64,000 nt of DNA from Oleispira sp036960605 (lineage in GTDB: Bacteria; Pseudomonadota; Gammaproteobacteria; Pseudomonadales; Oceanobacteraceae): positions 1 to 64,000 of the forward strand of contig JBALXI010000008.1 of NCBI GenBank assembly GCA_036960605.1. Direction: 5' to 3'. Position 1 is the first letter of the stretch, and every line of letters starts with the position of its first letter. Made by a program: the position numbers and the translations under genes. Shown here piece by piece: positions 27,705 to 36,664 of this stretch. Under the pieces are notes generated by a model. That model searched no databases. It was not told where the DNA came from and was given only the letters and a program-made list of their open reading frames with translations.

Positions 27705-28349
27705 TTAAGGCATATTCGCAACATACGCCGCCACGTCTTGTAGCTGCTGCTTATCCATATTGCCGACGATGACAGCCATCGGTGAGTTGGCCCGTCGATC
27801 ATCCCCACCAGCAAAACCGTTCAACGTTTTTTCTAAATATTTATAAGGCTGACCCGCAATTCTCGGATAACGCCCAGTGCCATGTCCATCCTGTTCATGA
27901 CAGGTAAAACATAAGCTTTTATAGATTTGCTCGCCTTTGTGGCTGCTGGGCTCCGTTTGCCCCCTCACTACAACCGGCATATTAGAGAAATAGAGTGCGA
28001 TGTTAACCCTATCTTGACGGCTTAGATTTTTAGCCAAGCGACTCATTACGTAATCTTTCCGCTCACCACTGGCAAATAGCTCAAATTGATTAAATAAATA
28101 GGCGGCATTTTGACTGGCCAGATTAGGAATATAATCACGAACACTATTGCCATCCTTACCGTGGCAATTGCCACATAAGAGAGATCGCTCCTTACCCTCT
28201 GCCATAGCCGCTTGTAATAAGTGGTCATTTTCTTGAACCGTCACCATCTCGGCTAATAACTTTTCAGTTTCTGTTACCTCAGCAAAACTCTGCCCGCAAA
28301 ACCCCAGACCCACGATAATTAAACAAATATAAGACACTAAACTGCGCAT
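27705..28349 (-). CDS. Dihaem cytochrome c4
   Basis: 214 aa. A signal peptide (residues 1-23, ending QSFA) precedes two c-type haem sites, LLCGNCHGKDG and SLCFTCHEQDG, each in a ~90-residue cytochrome c fold with downstream Met ligand candidates (YVMSRLAKNLS; MAVIVGNMDKQQL). Length and two-domain layout match cytochrome c4, a periplasmic electron carrier to terminal oxidases. It is separated from its neighbours by 140-175 nt. Confidence 0.93.
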   Translation of the reverse strand: MRSLVSYICLIIVGLGFCGQSFAEVTETEKLLAEMVTVQENDHLLQAAMAEGKERSLLCGNCHGKDGNSVRDYIPNLASQNAAYLFNQFELFASGERKDYVMSRLAKNLSRQDRVNIALYFSNMPVVVRGQTEPSSHKGEQIYKSLCFTCHEQDGHGTGRYPRIAGQPYKYLEKTLNGFAGGDDRRANSPMAVIVGNMDKQQLQDVAAYVANMP

Positions 28350-28448
28350 GAAATCCCTATTTTTTCTAAGTGAATTAAATTAATTCGCCACAATATCGGG
28401 AAATATACATAGTTTTCAATGAGTAGAAGATGATCTATGAGGTGGTTT

Positions 28449-28486
28449 GCATTAATTAATTCATAAAATGATGAATTAATTAATGC
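28449..28486. repeat. Perfect 16-bp AT-rich inverted repeat
   Basis: GCATTAATTAATTCAT and ATGAATTAATTAATGC flank a 6-nt loop, 6 nt beyond the sensor kinase stop codon. It could end that transcript, although there is no U tract, or act as a protein binding site for the region between the kinase and cytochrome c4 genes. Confidence 0.5.
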
Positions 28487-28491
28487 TCTGG

Positions 28492-30300
28492 TTAAATCGA
28501 GAACCGAGGCAAGCTTGAGATCAAGCTCGTTTGGGTTAGAGGCTTACGCAATATATGCACACTGCCATTTACTTCAGTGGGTACTCGCTGTCCGGTCCAA
28601 GCCATCAACAAGAGGGATTGAGTATTTAGATCAAGTTGCTTAACAACCTGAAATAGTGCTTCGTTACCTAAAGAGATATCGAATAAAATATGAGAGTACA
28701 TTTGTAGTTCAACCTGGCCAGAACTAAAACTTGCCACGTCCTTTGAACCTAATCTCTGTATCTGTTTTTCCAACCAATCTTGAAGTATGTCTGAATCTGA
28801 AATGATACAAACATTATGCTGCGCAAAAACCGGATCTGCCTGTATTCGCTCACCGCCGTAAGCGGTAAACTGCACATGAAATGTAAAAGTAGAGCCCGTA
28901 TCATCTGACTGAAGTAGCGCCAGCTCTCCCCCCATCATATGACAAATCTGCTGAGAGATTGGCAAACCTAAGCCTGTTCCCCCATGTTTGCGAGAATAAG
29001 AGTTATCTACCTGCTGGAAGGCTTCAAAAATACGCGCCTGCTCAGAGTTAGGTATACCCATTCCGGTATCCTGCACTTCGCCAAACAAAACCCCATCGTG
29101 CCAGCGAATCGTCACCCGAACACCGCCCTTCTCAGTAAATTTGAGGGCGTTACTCATCAGATTAATAAGCACCTTGCGTAACTGCACGGCATCAAACTCT
29201 ATCACCGCAGGTACACTCTCTTCCAACGTCAGAACCAAATCTAAGCGTTTCTCAGCTATTTGAGAAGAAAACAGCGCTACTATGTCATTGAAGAACTGCT
29301 TCGTATTGATAACCTCAGGATGCAATTTAAGACCACCTGCTTCAATAGCGGCTACATCTAGGATTTGGTTGACGGTCCCAAGTAAAACATCAGCGCTTTG
29401 ATTGCAGAGTGCAATATATTCTAGCTGCTCTGCAGATAGTTCAGTATCCAGTAACAGCTGATTCATTCCCGTTATGCCATTGATTGGCGTACGTAGTTCA
29501 TGACTCATATTGGATAAAAACTGACTCTTAATTTCATTCGCGACATTGGCTTCGTGAGTCGCCTGTTTCAGCTCAGCTTCTAAAATGAGAGCCTGGTCGA
29601 TATCGGCCTGTAACTGTTTATTTAAGCCCACCAGCTCGATATTCATTTCTGAATACGTGCGGCGATAAGCCAAAATCAGCGGCATAGCAATCGCTAATAA
29701 AACGATACTCATGCCCAGCACTGATAGCACGGCATGCTTTAATGAGTTTTCAATCACCGTAATATCCATATCCGCAGCCGCGACATAAGGCTGTCCTGAT
29801 GGCGTCGTCATCGGCATTAATATCGTTCGGAATAGTCCCCAGCGATCCCCTGCGGTCACATACAAAGGCTCGCTAGCCGTCATTGCATCTAAGTATTCTT
29901 GTGCCCCTTCCGGATAATCTGTCCAGTAAGTCACCACCTGATCTTTCGTAATATCATCCGCGGTATAACTGCAGGAGGTAAAATAAATTTTGCCATCAAC
30001 CATGACATAGCTATAAAGGTAAGTGAGATCCCCACTGCGGGTATGGCGAGTCATCAATTCTAGATTAAACTGGTCTTCCTCATGAGAGATCGCATTAGGC
30101 GAGCGAGCAATATCATGAAAATCTACCGGTAAGATTGAGGGGATGTTACTGGCGGCGGCTAACAAACGCTTATCGATATCCACTAAGAAGCGTTCTCTTT
30201 CCTGCATATAACTGACCGCCGCGATTACGATGACGCCCAGTATGTATATAAAAATAGCACCGGCAAAAGGCTTAACTCTACGCTTCAATTTTGTTCTCAC
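28492..30300 (-). CDS. Membrane sensor histidine kinase with a REC-like C-terminal domain
   Basis: 602 aa. Transmembrane segments at about 13-32 and 190-212 flank a ~155-residue extracytoplasmic sensor domain. A coiled-coil linker leads to HisKA (FLSNMSHELRTPINGI, with the phospho-accepting His) and an HATPase_c domain (N box LRKVLINLMSNALKFTE; G boxes GMGIP and HGGTGLGLPI). The last ~105 residues look like a receiver domain: SD where DD is usual, a possible phospho-Asp in LFDIS, T in AWTG and K in LRKPL. No HPt domain or adjacent response regulator is seen, so the partner is unknown. Confidence 0.88.
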   Translation of the reverse strand: MRTKLKRRVKPFAGAIFIYILGVIVIAAVSYMQERERFLVDIDKRLLAAASNIPSILPVDFHDIARSPNAISHEEDQFNLELMTRHTRSGDLTYLYSYVMVDGKIYFTSCSYTADDITKDQVVTYWTDYPEGAQEYLDAMTASEPLYVTAGDRWGLFRTILMPMTTPSGQPYVAAADMDITVIENSLKHAVLSVLGMSIVLLAIAMPLILAYRRTYSEMNIELVGLNKQLQADIDQALILEAELKQATHEANVANEIKSQFLSNMSHELRTPINGITGMNQLLLDTELSAEQLEYIALCNQSADVLLGTVNQILDVAAIEAGGLKLHPEVINTKQFFNDIVALFSSQIAEKRLDLVLTLEESVPAVIEFDAVQLRKVLINLMSNALKFTEKGGVRVTIRWHDGVLFGEVQDTGMGIPNSEQARIFEAFQQVDNSYSRKHGGTGLGLPISQQICHMMGGELALLQSDDTGSTFTFHVQFTAYGGERIQADPVFAQHNVCIISDSDILQDWLEKQIQRLGSKDVASFSSGQVELQMYSHILFDISLGNEALFQVVKQLDLNTQSLLLMAWTGQRVPTEVNGSVHILRKPLTQTSLISSLPRFSI

Positions 30301-30516
30301 AATGATGAATGCTTAACCAACACAGTCTAAGCCAAATAATACGAACAATAATAATGTCTACTCTTTTCAAACGATAGACCCGAAAGGTAATTAAATCTCT
30401 ACATTCTTGCTTTAATATGACCTTTTTCTGGGAAAGCTACCCGCCATCATCTGCATAGGGTAAACTTGCGCCCTTATTTGAACCCAGATTTAAACCCAGA
30501 ACTACAAGATATCACT

Positions 30517-33156
30517 ATGCCTCAGTCGACTAATACCCCAGCCCCAATGTTAGAAAGCTATCAGCCAAAAGAAATCGAAGGCAAGCTACAACAACACTGG
30601 GAGCAAAACCAAGTCTTTAAAGCGGTCCATGATGCCAGCAGAGAGAAATTCTACTGCCTATCGATGTTCCCGTACCCAAGTGGACGACTGCACATGGGTC
30701 ACGTGCGTAACTATACGATTGGTGACGTAGTGTCTCGTTACCAGCGCATGCAAGGTAAAAACGTGATGCAGCCTATGGGCTGGGATGCGTTTGGTCTGCC
30801 TGCAGAAAATGCGGCGATTAAGCACAAAACGGCTCCGGCAAAGTGGACAAAAGAAAACGTCGCCTACATGAAGACCCAGCTTAAGAGCTTGGGTTTTGGT
30901 TATGACTGGGACCGTGAGTTCGCGACCTGTGATCCTGAGTACTATCGCTGGGAACAGTGGTTCTTTACCCAGCTTGTCGAAAAAGACATGGCGTATAAGA
31001 AAGTATCTGCGGTTAACTGGTGCCCGAATGACCAAACTGTATTAGCCAACGAACAAGTGATCGATGGCTGTTGCTGGCGTTGTGATAGCCCAGTGGTGAA
31101 AAAAGAAATTCCACAATGGTTCATTCGCATCACCGCGTATGCTGAAGAACTATTGAACGATCTAGACCAGCTAGATGAATGGCCTGAGCAAGTTAAAGCC
31201 ATGCAGAAAAACTGGATCGGTCGCTCTGAAGGCGTAGAAATGCGCTTTGCCTTGAAAGATTCCAGCGAAGAATTAGAAATCTATACCACTCGTCCTGATA
31301 CTTTGATGGGTGTGAGTTATGTTGCCGTTGCCGCAGGTCACCCATTAGCCGCACAAGCAGCTGCAGCGAATGGTGGCAATGCTGAGATTCAAGCCTTCAT
31401 CGATGAATGCAAAAAATCCAGTACTGCAGAAGCCGACATTGCCACCGTTGAGAAAAAAGGTATCGATACCGGAATTAAGGCCATTCACCCAGTTACCGGT
31501 GATGAAGTCCCTGTTTGGATCGCTAACTTTGTATTAATGGATTATGGCACAGGCGCAGTTATGGCCGTTCCCGCACACGATCAGCGTGACTGGGAATTTG
31601 CGACCAAATACGATCTAGACATCAAGCAAGTTATCGCACCGAAGCCAAAGAAGAAAGAAACCGAAAGCGCAGCTATCGATTTATCGGAAGGCGCTTATAC
31701 CGAAAAAGGTGTTTTGGTTAACTCAGGTGAATTCAATGGTTTGCCAACCAACAAAGCTTTCAAGACCATCGCGCATTGGTTAACAACCAACGGCAAAGGC
31801 GAAATCAAGGTTAACTATCGTCTGCGTGACTGGGGCGTAAGCCGTCAGCGTTATTGGGGCAGCCCAATTCCAATGGTTCAAAAGCAAGACGGTACTTCAG
31901 TAACGACACCTGTAGACATGCTACCGGTTATCTTACCGACCGACGTGGTAATGGATGGCATTAACTCGCCCATCAAGAACAACCCAGAATTCTCCAATAT
32001 CGAAATTGATGGCGAACCAGCGTTCCGTGAAACGGATACCTTCGACACCTTTATGGAATCGTCTTGGTACTACGCTCGTTACTGCACTCCGCAAAGCCAT
32101 GACAAGATGCTTGAGTCAGAGGAAGCGAATTATTGGCTGCCTGTGGATCAATATATTGGTGGTATCGAACACGCAATCTTGCACCTTCTATATGCACGCT
32201 TCTTCCACAAGCTATTGCGTGATGCTGGCTTGGTTGAAAGTGACGAGCCGTTCAAGAGCTTATTATGCCAAGGCATGGTATTAGCCGATGCGTATTATTA
32301 CACCACTGAAAATGGCGCCAAAGAATGGGTTAACCCAGCTGACGTGACTACTGAACGTGATGAAAAAGGTAAAGTTACCCGCATTACTGAAACGGCTACA
32401 GGCCGAGAGCTGCAATTCTCTGGCATGAGCAAGATGTCTAAATCGAAGAATAACGGTGTAGATCCACAAGCCGCTATCGATCTTTACGGTGCTGATACCG
32501 TGCGTCTATATACCATGTTCGCAGCGCCACCAGAGCAAACGCTTGAATGGTCAGATGCCGGTGTACAGGGAGCGAAGAAATTCCTTGAGCGTCTATGGCG
32601 CTTAAGCTTCGAGCTTACTTCTGGTGCAACTGAGGCGCTTAACCTAGAAACACTGGATAAAGATCAGAAAACAGCGCGTCGTAAGATTCATGAAAGCATC
32701 GCTAAAGTAACAACGGATATGGGTCAACGTCAGACCTATAACACCGCGATTGCTGCCATCATGGAATTGCTGAATGCACTGAACAAGCTAGACAAGAACA
32801 ACGAGCAAAGCCGCGCCGTCGCTCGTGAAGGTGTCGAAGCCATCGTACTGATGCTCTCGCCAATCACGCCGCACATTGCTAATGAGTTATGGGTTGCCTT
32901 TGGTCACACAGATTCAGTATTAGATGCACAGTGGCCAATCGTTGACGAAGCCGCCTTGGTTAAAGACAGCATTGAAATGGTGGTTCAGGTCAACGGTAAG
33001 GTTCGCGCCAAGCTAGAATTGCCTGCTAACGTTAGCAAAGAAGAGGCTGAAGCCATCGCTCGCGCTGATGAAAATGTGCTTAAGTTTGTCGGCGAAAGCA
33101 CTATCCGCAAGGTGATTGTGATTCCTGGAAAACTTGTGAACATTGTAGCTAACTAG
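30517..33156 (+). CDS. leuS: Leucyl-tRNA synthetase
   Basis: 879 aa from ATG 30517. A TTG 17 codons earlier and an ATG at 30547 (MLESYQPKEIE, nearer the E. coli start) are alternatives. It charges tRNA-Leu. The class I motifs are HMGH at 59-62 and SKMSKSKNN towards the C-terminus. The CP1 editing domain (about 220-420) has the threonine-rich TTRPDTLMG and the AVPAHDQRD motif. A short insertion of Lys/Glu-rich sequence lies near residue 405. It heads leuS-lptE-holA, as in E. coli. Confidence 0.98.
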   Translation: MPQSTNTPAPMLESYQPKEIEGKLQQHWEQNQVFKAVHDASREKFYCLSMFPYPSGRLHMGHVRNYTIGDVVSRYQRMQGKNVMQPMGWDAFGLPAENAAIKHKTAPAKWTKENVAYMKTQLKSLGFGYDWDREFATCDPEYYRWEQWFFTQLVEKDMAYKKVSAVNWCPNDQTVLANEQVIDGCCWRCDSPVVKKEIPQWFIRITAYAEELLNDLDQLDEWPEQVKAMQKNWIGRSEGVEMRFALKDSSEELEIYTTRPDTLMGVSYVAVAAGHPLAAQAAAANGGNAEIQAFIDECKKSSTAEADIATVEKKGIDTGIKAIHPVTGDEVPVWIANFVLMDYGTGAVMAVPAHDQRDWEFATKYDLDIKQVIAPKPKKKETESAAIDLSEGAYTEKGVLVNSGEFNGLPTNKAFKTIAHWLTTNGKGEIKVNYRLRDWGVSRQRYWGSPIPMVQKQDGTSVTTPVDMLPVILPTDVVMDGINSPIKNNPEFSNIEIDGEPAFRETDTFDTFMESSWYYARYCTPQSHDKMLESEEANYWLPVDQYIGGIEHAILHLLYARFFHKLLRDAGLVESDEPFKSLLCQGMVLADAYYYTTENGAKEWVNPADVTTERDEKGKVTRITETATGRELQFSGMSKMSKSKNNGVDPQAAIDLYGADTVRLYTMFAAPPEQTLEWSDAGVQGAKKFLERLWRLSFELTSGATEALNLETLDKDQKTARRKIHESIAKVTTDMGQRQTYNTAIAAIMELLNALNKLDKNNEQSRAVAREGVEAIVLMLSPITPHIANELWVAFGHTDSVLDAQWPIVDEAALVKDSIEMVVQVNGKVRAKLELPANVSKEEAEAIARADENVLKFVGESTIRKVIVIPGKLVNIVAN

Positions 33157-33215
33157 ACTCTTGATAATTAAATAGTTGCTAACTAAATTGCTGCCAAAGA
33201 AGAGTATTGAATAGT

Positions 33216-33695
33216 ATGAAACAGCTGCTGATTGCCCTAGTGATATTAAGTACAACCGCTTGCGGTTGGCACTTGCGCGGCATTACAAAACTGCCCTCTA
33301 GTGTTCAAGTAATGACACTAGAAAGCCAAGCCAGTAATCGCTTTACCCAAAGGCTCAAGCAGCAGCTCACTTTCAATGGCGTTGTATTCCCTAGCGACGC
33401 CAGCGCTAACGTACGCTTAAAGATTGCGCCTATTAGTATCAAACGCCTGACCTTATCGGTGAATAGCCTTGGTCAGGCCGCTGAATACGAGCTCAATGCA
33501 GAATTAACTGTTCGCTTGATTCAGCTTGAAGAAGGTACCGATACTGAATGGAATATCAGTGGTCGTCGTATCTTTAGTAATGACATTAATAGTGTCATCG
33601 CGACTCAAAGCGAAGAGAAAACTCAGCGCCAAGAGCTAGAAAACGATCTAATGCGTAAATTGATGAATCGCCTTAAAAAAGCACAGCTAAAATAG
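33216..33695 (+). CDS. lptE: LPS-assembly lipoprotein LptE
   Basis: 159 aa from ATG 33216; a TTG three codons upstream is an alternative. LptE forms the plug of the LptD outer-membrane LPS translocon. The signal peptide ends in a lipobox with Cys16 (LSTTAC, then GWHLRG). The GWHLRG and EYELNAELTVRL segments are typical of the family, as is the basic C-terminus. It lies between leuS and holA. Confidence 0.95.
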   Translation: MKQLLIALVILSTTACGWHLRGITKLPSSVQVMTLESQASNRFTQRLKQQLTFNGVVFPSDASANVRLKIAPISIKRLTLSVNSLGQAAEYELNAELTVRLIQLEEGTDTEWNISGRRIFSNDINSVIATQSEEKTQRQELENDLMRKLMNRLKKAQLK

Positions 33696-33793
33696 AGAGC
33701 TTCTTCATAAAGCCCTAGTTAACAGAGCGCTGCCCAGTAGAATATTGGTAAACAGAGCTCTCGTTAACGCACCTTACTCAACAGGAACCTTGG

Positions 33794-34798
33794 ATGAAAT
33801 TAAAAACGGAACAGCTAGGCGCGCATCTGCAAAAGCAGCTACTCCCTTTTTACATCATCTCTGGCGACGAACCGCTGTTAGTCCAAGAAACCTGTGATCA
33901 GATTCGCCTTGCCAGTAAGAAGCACGGTATAGAAGAACGCGAACTACTTCACGCAGAAGCGGGCTTCAACTGGATAGACCTGTTAGATCAAGTCAACGCC
34001 ATGTCACTTTTCGCTAGCCGCCGTTTAATCGAAGTTCGTATACCCAATGGCAAGCCAAGCGATAAAGGCAAAGTACTATTAGAAGTCGCCGCCAATCCCA
34101 ACCCCGATAACGTGGTACTCATAGTCACTCCTCGTTTAGATGCCGCGACGCAAAAAACAAAATGGTTCAAAGCACTCGAAGCCGCTGGGGTATTTATCGC
34201 GATATGGCCTATAGATCGCAACCAGCTACCGGGTTGGTTACAGCGCCGTATACAAGGTGCCGGCATGAGTGCTAGCCAAGACGCAGTCGCTCTTTTTGCA
34301 CAGCGTATCGAAGGCAATCTACTCGCGGGCGTACAAGAAATTGAGAAGATGCGCATGATGGGCACTCAACAGATCAGTGTTGAACTCATTGAAGAAGCCA
34401 CCGCCGATAGTGCCCGCTATGATGCCTTCACACTCGCGGATAGCTGCTTATTAGGCAATATCGGTGACTCTATGCGTATATTAAGCCACCTAAAAGCCGA
34501 AGGTCAGGAAGCAATCATGATACTGGGCGCACTGGTGCGTAAAATTCGCCAGTTGATCAGTTTGCACAGTTATGGCCCACAACGCTTAACAGAAGGCTTT
34601 AAATCGCAGAACATTTGGCCAAAGCAACAGCCTCCGTTCAAGTCAGCGTTAACCCGTTTATCGCAAGCAGAATTGTTTGAATGTTTGCAAACTGCAGAGC
34701 AGACAGACCGTGCTATTAAAGGCGATGGTAACAATCCGTGGCTTTTGTTAAGTCGTTTAACTGAACTGTTAACAGGTGTAAGAATGCTTGCCAGTTAA
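33794..34798 (+). CDS. holA: DNA polymerase III delta subunit
   Basis: 334 aa. HolA opens the beta clamp within the clamp loader. Family features include the start LPFYIISGDEPLLVQE, LFASRRLIEVRIPNGKPS, and the C-terminal collar block ILGALVRKIRQLI. The P-loop is degenerate, as expected for delta. It is third in the leuS-lptE-holA operon, 98 nt after lptE. Confidence 0.96.
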   Translation: MKLKTEQLGAHLQKQLLPFYIISGDEPLLVQETCDQIRLASKKHGIEERELLHAEAGFNWIDLLDQVNAMSLFASRRLIEVRIPNGKPSDKGKVLLEVAANPNPDNVVLIVTPRLDAATQKTKWFKALEAAGVFIAIWPIDRNQLPGWLQRRIQGAGMSASQDAVALFAQRIEGNLLAGVQEIEKMRMMGTQQISVELIEEATADSARYDAFTLADSCLLGNIGDSMRILSHLKAEGQEAIMILGALVRKIRQLISLHSYGPQRLTEGFKSQNIWPKQQPPFKSALTRLSQAELFECLQTAEQTDRAIKGDGNNPWLLLSRLTELLTGVRMLAS

Positions 34799-34986
34799 CA
34801 CTTTAAACGCTAGGCTTATCACAGTATTTTGCAAAAGATTGGGTAATAATAACAACATGCAGATACGATTACTTCCTCACCGAAGTAAGAAGACTAATCA
34901 AATTGTTATGGGTTGATGGTTTTTTAAAATAGTAATTTATCTGCCATAAATACTGAGTACCAAGAATTAAGGTTAGAGGTGCATTT

Positions 34987-35580
34987 ATGGGCTTTGCTGC
35001 AAATAAACAACAGAATGCTGATTTAGTTTGGGATCTGAATAAGATCAATAAGCATCAGCAAGCGATGGACTTCATTAAGAAGTTCGAAAACAAGCTGTGT
35101 GTATTTTCAAATACCGTAGAACAGCTATACACCAACTACAGCATTTTCTTTCCAGAAGACGCCGATCGCCAAATGGTTATTTTACCTGATCCTTATGCGT
35201 TCCATGATACCTTCCATCATTTGAAAGATAATGCAGTACAGTCAACCGGCCTGCATATTATTCCCGGTAACCTGATTGGCAAACAAGGCCTGTACCTTGT
35301 TATCTCGCACAAAGATAAAAACGTACGCTCAGTACCGATTCCTTTCCAGGAAGGTATGCGCCAGATTTTACGTCGTAGTCATTCCGATGATCCATTCTTA
35401 CCGGTATTAATGAAAGGTGACCTACGCGAATTTAACGACCAACTGCCTTGCTTGCACCTACACCGTTTACGCTTAAGCAAGCTAGAATCACTTTCTGAAC
35501 TTGAACGTAGTGGCATTAAATCGGTAATTACTGACAAATTAATGAAACTATACCAAGAATCATCGGCATTAAATTTATAA
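34987..35580 (+). CDS. Uncharacterised protein
   Basis: 197 aa, not recognised. It has no signal peptide or membrane segment and is predicted soluble. The N-terminal third is helical (NKINKHQQAMDFIKKFENK). The middle is mixed with a PDPYAFHDTFHHL His-rich stretch, then GLYLVISHKDKNVRSVPIPFQEGMRQILRR, which reads like a beta-rich core. The C-terminus is helical. There is a good start with GGTTAGAGG upstream. It follows holA by 188 nt and is followed by a 484-nt non-coding gap with DnaA boxes. Base composition matches its neighbours, so a real gene is likely. Confidence 0.7.
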   Translation: MGFAANKQQNADLVWDLNKINKHQQAMDFIKKFENKLCVFSNTVEQLYTNYSIFFPEDADRQMVILPDPYAFHDTFHHLKDNAVQSTGLHIIPGNLIGKQGLYLVISHKDKNVRSVPIPFQEGMRQILRRSHSDDPFLPVLMKGDLREFNDQLPCLHLHRLRLSKLESLSELERSGIKSVITDKLMKLYQESSALNL

Positions 35581-36064
35581 GTTCTCTAGACCAGAGCTTA
35601 TAAAGCCCTTTTACAACTCCCTAGAGCTTTCATATACATCGTTTTGTTATACATCGATTTCTTACTTTATCTAATCAGCATGCTCGAACCATAGTCAACA
35701 GCCTCAAGCCTAGATAACATCATGCTTGAGGGGCTTTACCCAAGACTTACCCCATGTTTTATCCACAGAAATTGGGCATAACTAATTTTAGAATATTTTC
35801 TTTCAAAATTGACCTCTAAACTACTTGATTATTTCAATAGTCACCGTAAGTGCTTGAATATCATAAGCTTGTCACGTTCTGATCGTAAATCGAACAATTT
35901 AAAACGGACGTATGAAACTAGCGCCTCAGAGCCAACTACCCCAAGGCTATCCATAGAGTTATCCACAGAAATGGTGGGTAACTTTAAACTACCCCTAGTT
36001 ATCCCGCTCACTTATACTGAAGCCATTAATTTTATTCACATTACACGTATTCATCAGAGGTTTT
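35581..36064. other. Non-coding spacer with two perfect DnaA boxes
   Basis: No credible gene is seen. The spacer holds a dyad CCTCAAGC (35702-35709)/GCTTGAGG (35724-35731), perhaps the end of the preceding transcript. Two consensus DnaA boxes TTATCCACA lie at 35759-35767 and 35959-35967, exactly 200 bp apart. Each is followed by GAAAT. Near the second are look-alikes (CTATCCATA, GTTATCCCG). A plus-strand frame over 35809-36114 uses no visible ribosome binding site and overlaps the next gene; it is not accepted. Confidence 0.55.
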
Positions 36065-36463
36065 ATGACTCACTCCACACCACCTACCTACTATTCCGTG
36101 GAAGAGGCCTGTGAAAAGCAACTCCGTGATCATGAATTACCCTCAACCATCGAAGGCTTTCTCATCGTCACTGAATCATTCAGCTATCTAGTAGATGACC
36201 TCGCTTGGGATCAAGGCAATGGCAAACAGCCCAGCGTTCTATTATTAAACGCTAATATTGCTGATGCCCTAGGCCAGTACGACGAACTCTCTGAATGCTT
36301 TGGTGGCGTTGCGCTCTATCAGGAATGGGTCGAAGTGACCGGTATATTACGGGCCTCCGGTATTGGCGCTTTTGAACGCCAACTTTATCGTATTGATTCC
36401 CTCAGTGTTCTGATCGAAGAAGAAGACGAATCCGTCAGCAAATTCTCGATTGAACTGAACTGA
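36065..36463 (+). CDS. Uncharacterised small acidic protein
   Basis: 132 aa, not recognised, strongly acidic and without signal or membrane segments. The centre is beta-rich (PSVLLLNANIADAL; VALYQEWVEVTGILRASGIGAFERQLYRIDSLSVLIEEED), where the VEVTGILR and YRIDSLSV strands recall small OB-like folds. That is only an impression. The start ATG has AGAGG about 7 nt upstream. It stands alone between the DnaA-box spacer and the secreted phospholipase-like gene. Confidence 0.7.
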   Translation: MTHSTPPTYYSVEEACEKQLRDHELPSTIEGFLIVTESFSYLVDDLAWDQGNGKQPSVLLLNANIADALGQYDELSECFGGVALYQEWVEVTGILRASGIGAFERQLYRIDSLSVLIEEEDESVSKFSIELN

Positions 36464-36664
36464 TCTGAATTGAACAGACTTAAGTCAACACCTAATAACC
36501 CCTAGTCAGAGCTTCTATTCAAGCGAAGCTTTAAGGATCATATTTTTACCTAAAGTGATAATTCTTTCCCCGAAATAAAGTGATCTAATCACTCAGGTGT
36601 TCAGTTATCGAAAAAAACTGTTCTCTGCGAGCGCCCAAAGAAATAATAAAAAAACGGTGGAAAC

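Noticed and set aside
35809..36114. 101-codon plus-strand frame in the DnaA-box spacer
   Set aside because: It overlaps the better-supported 132-aa gene, lacks a ribosome binding site, and its sequence is low in coding character.
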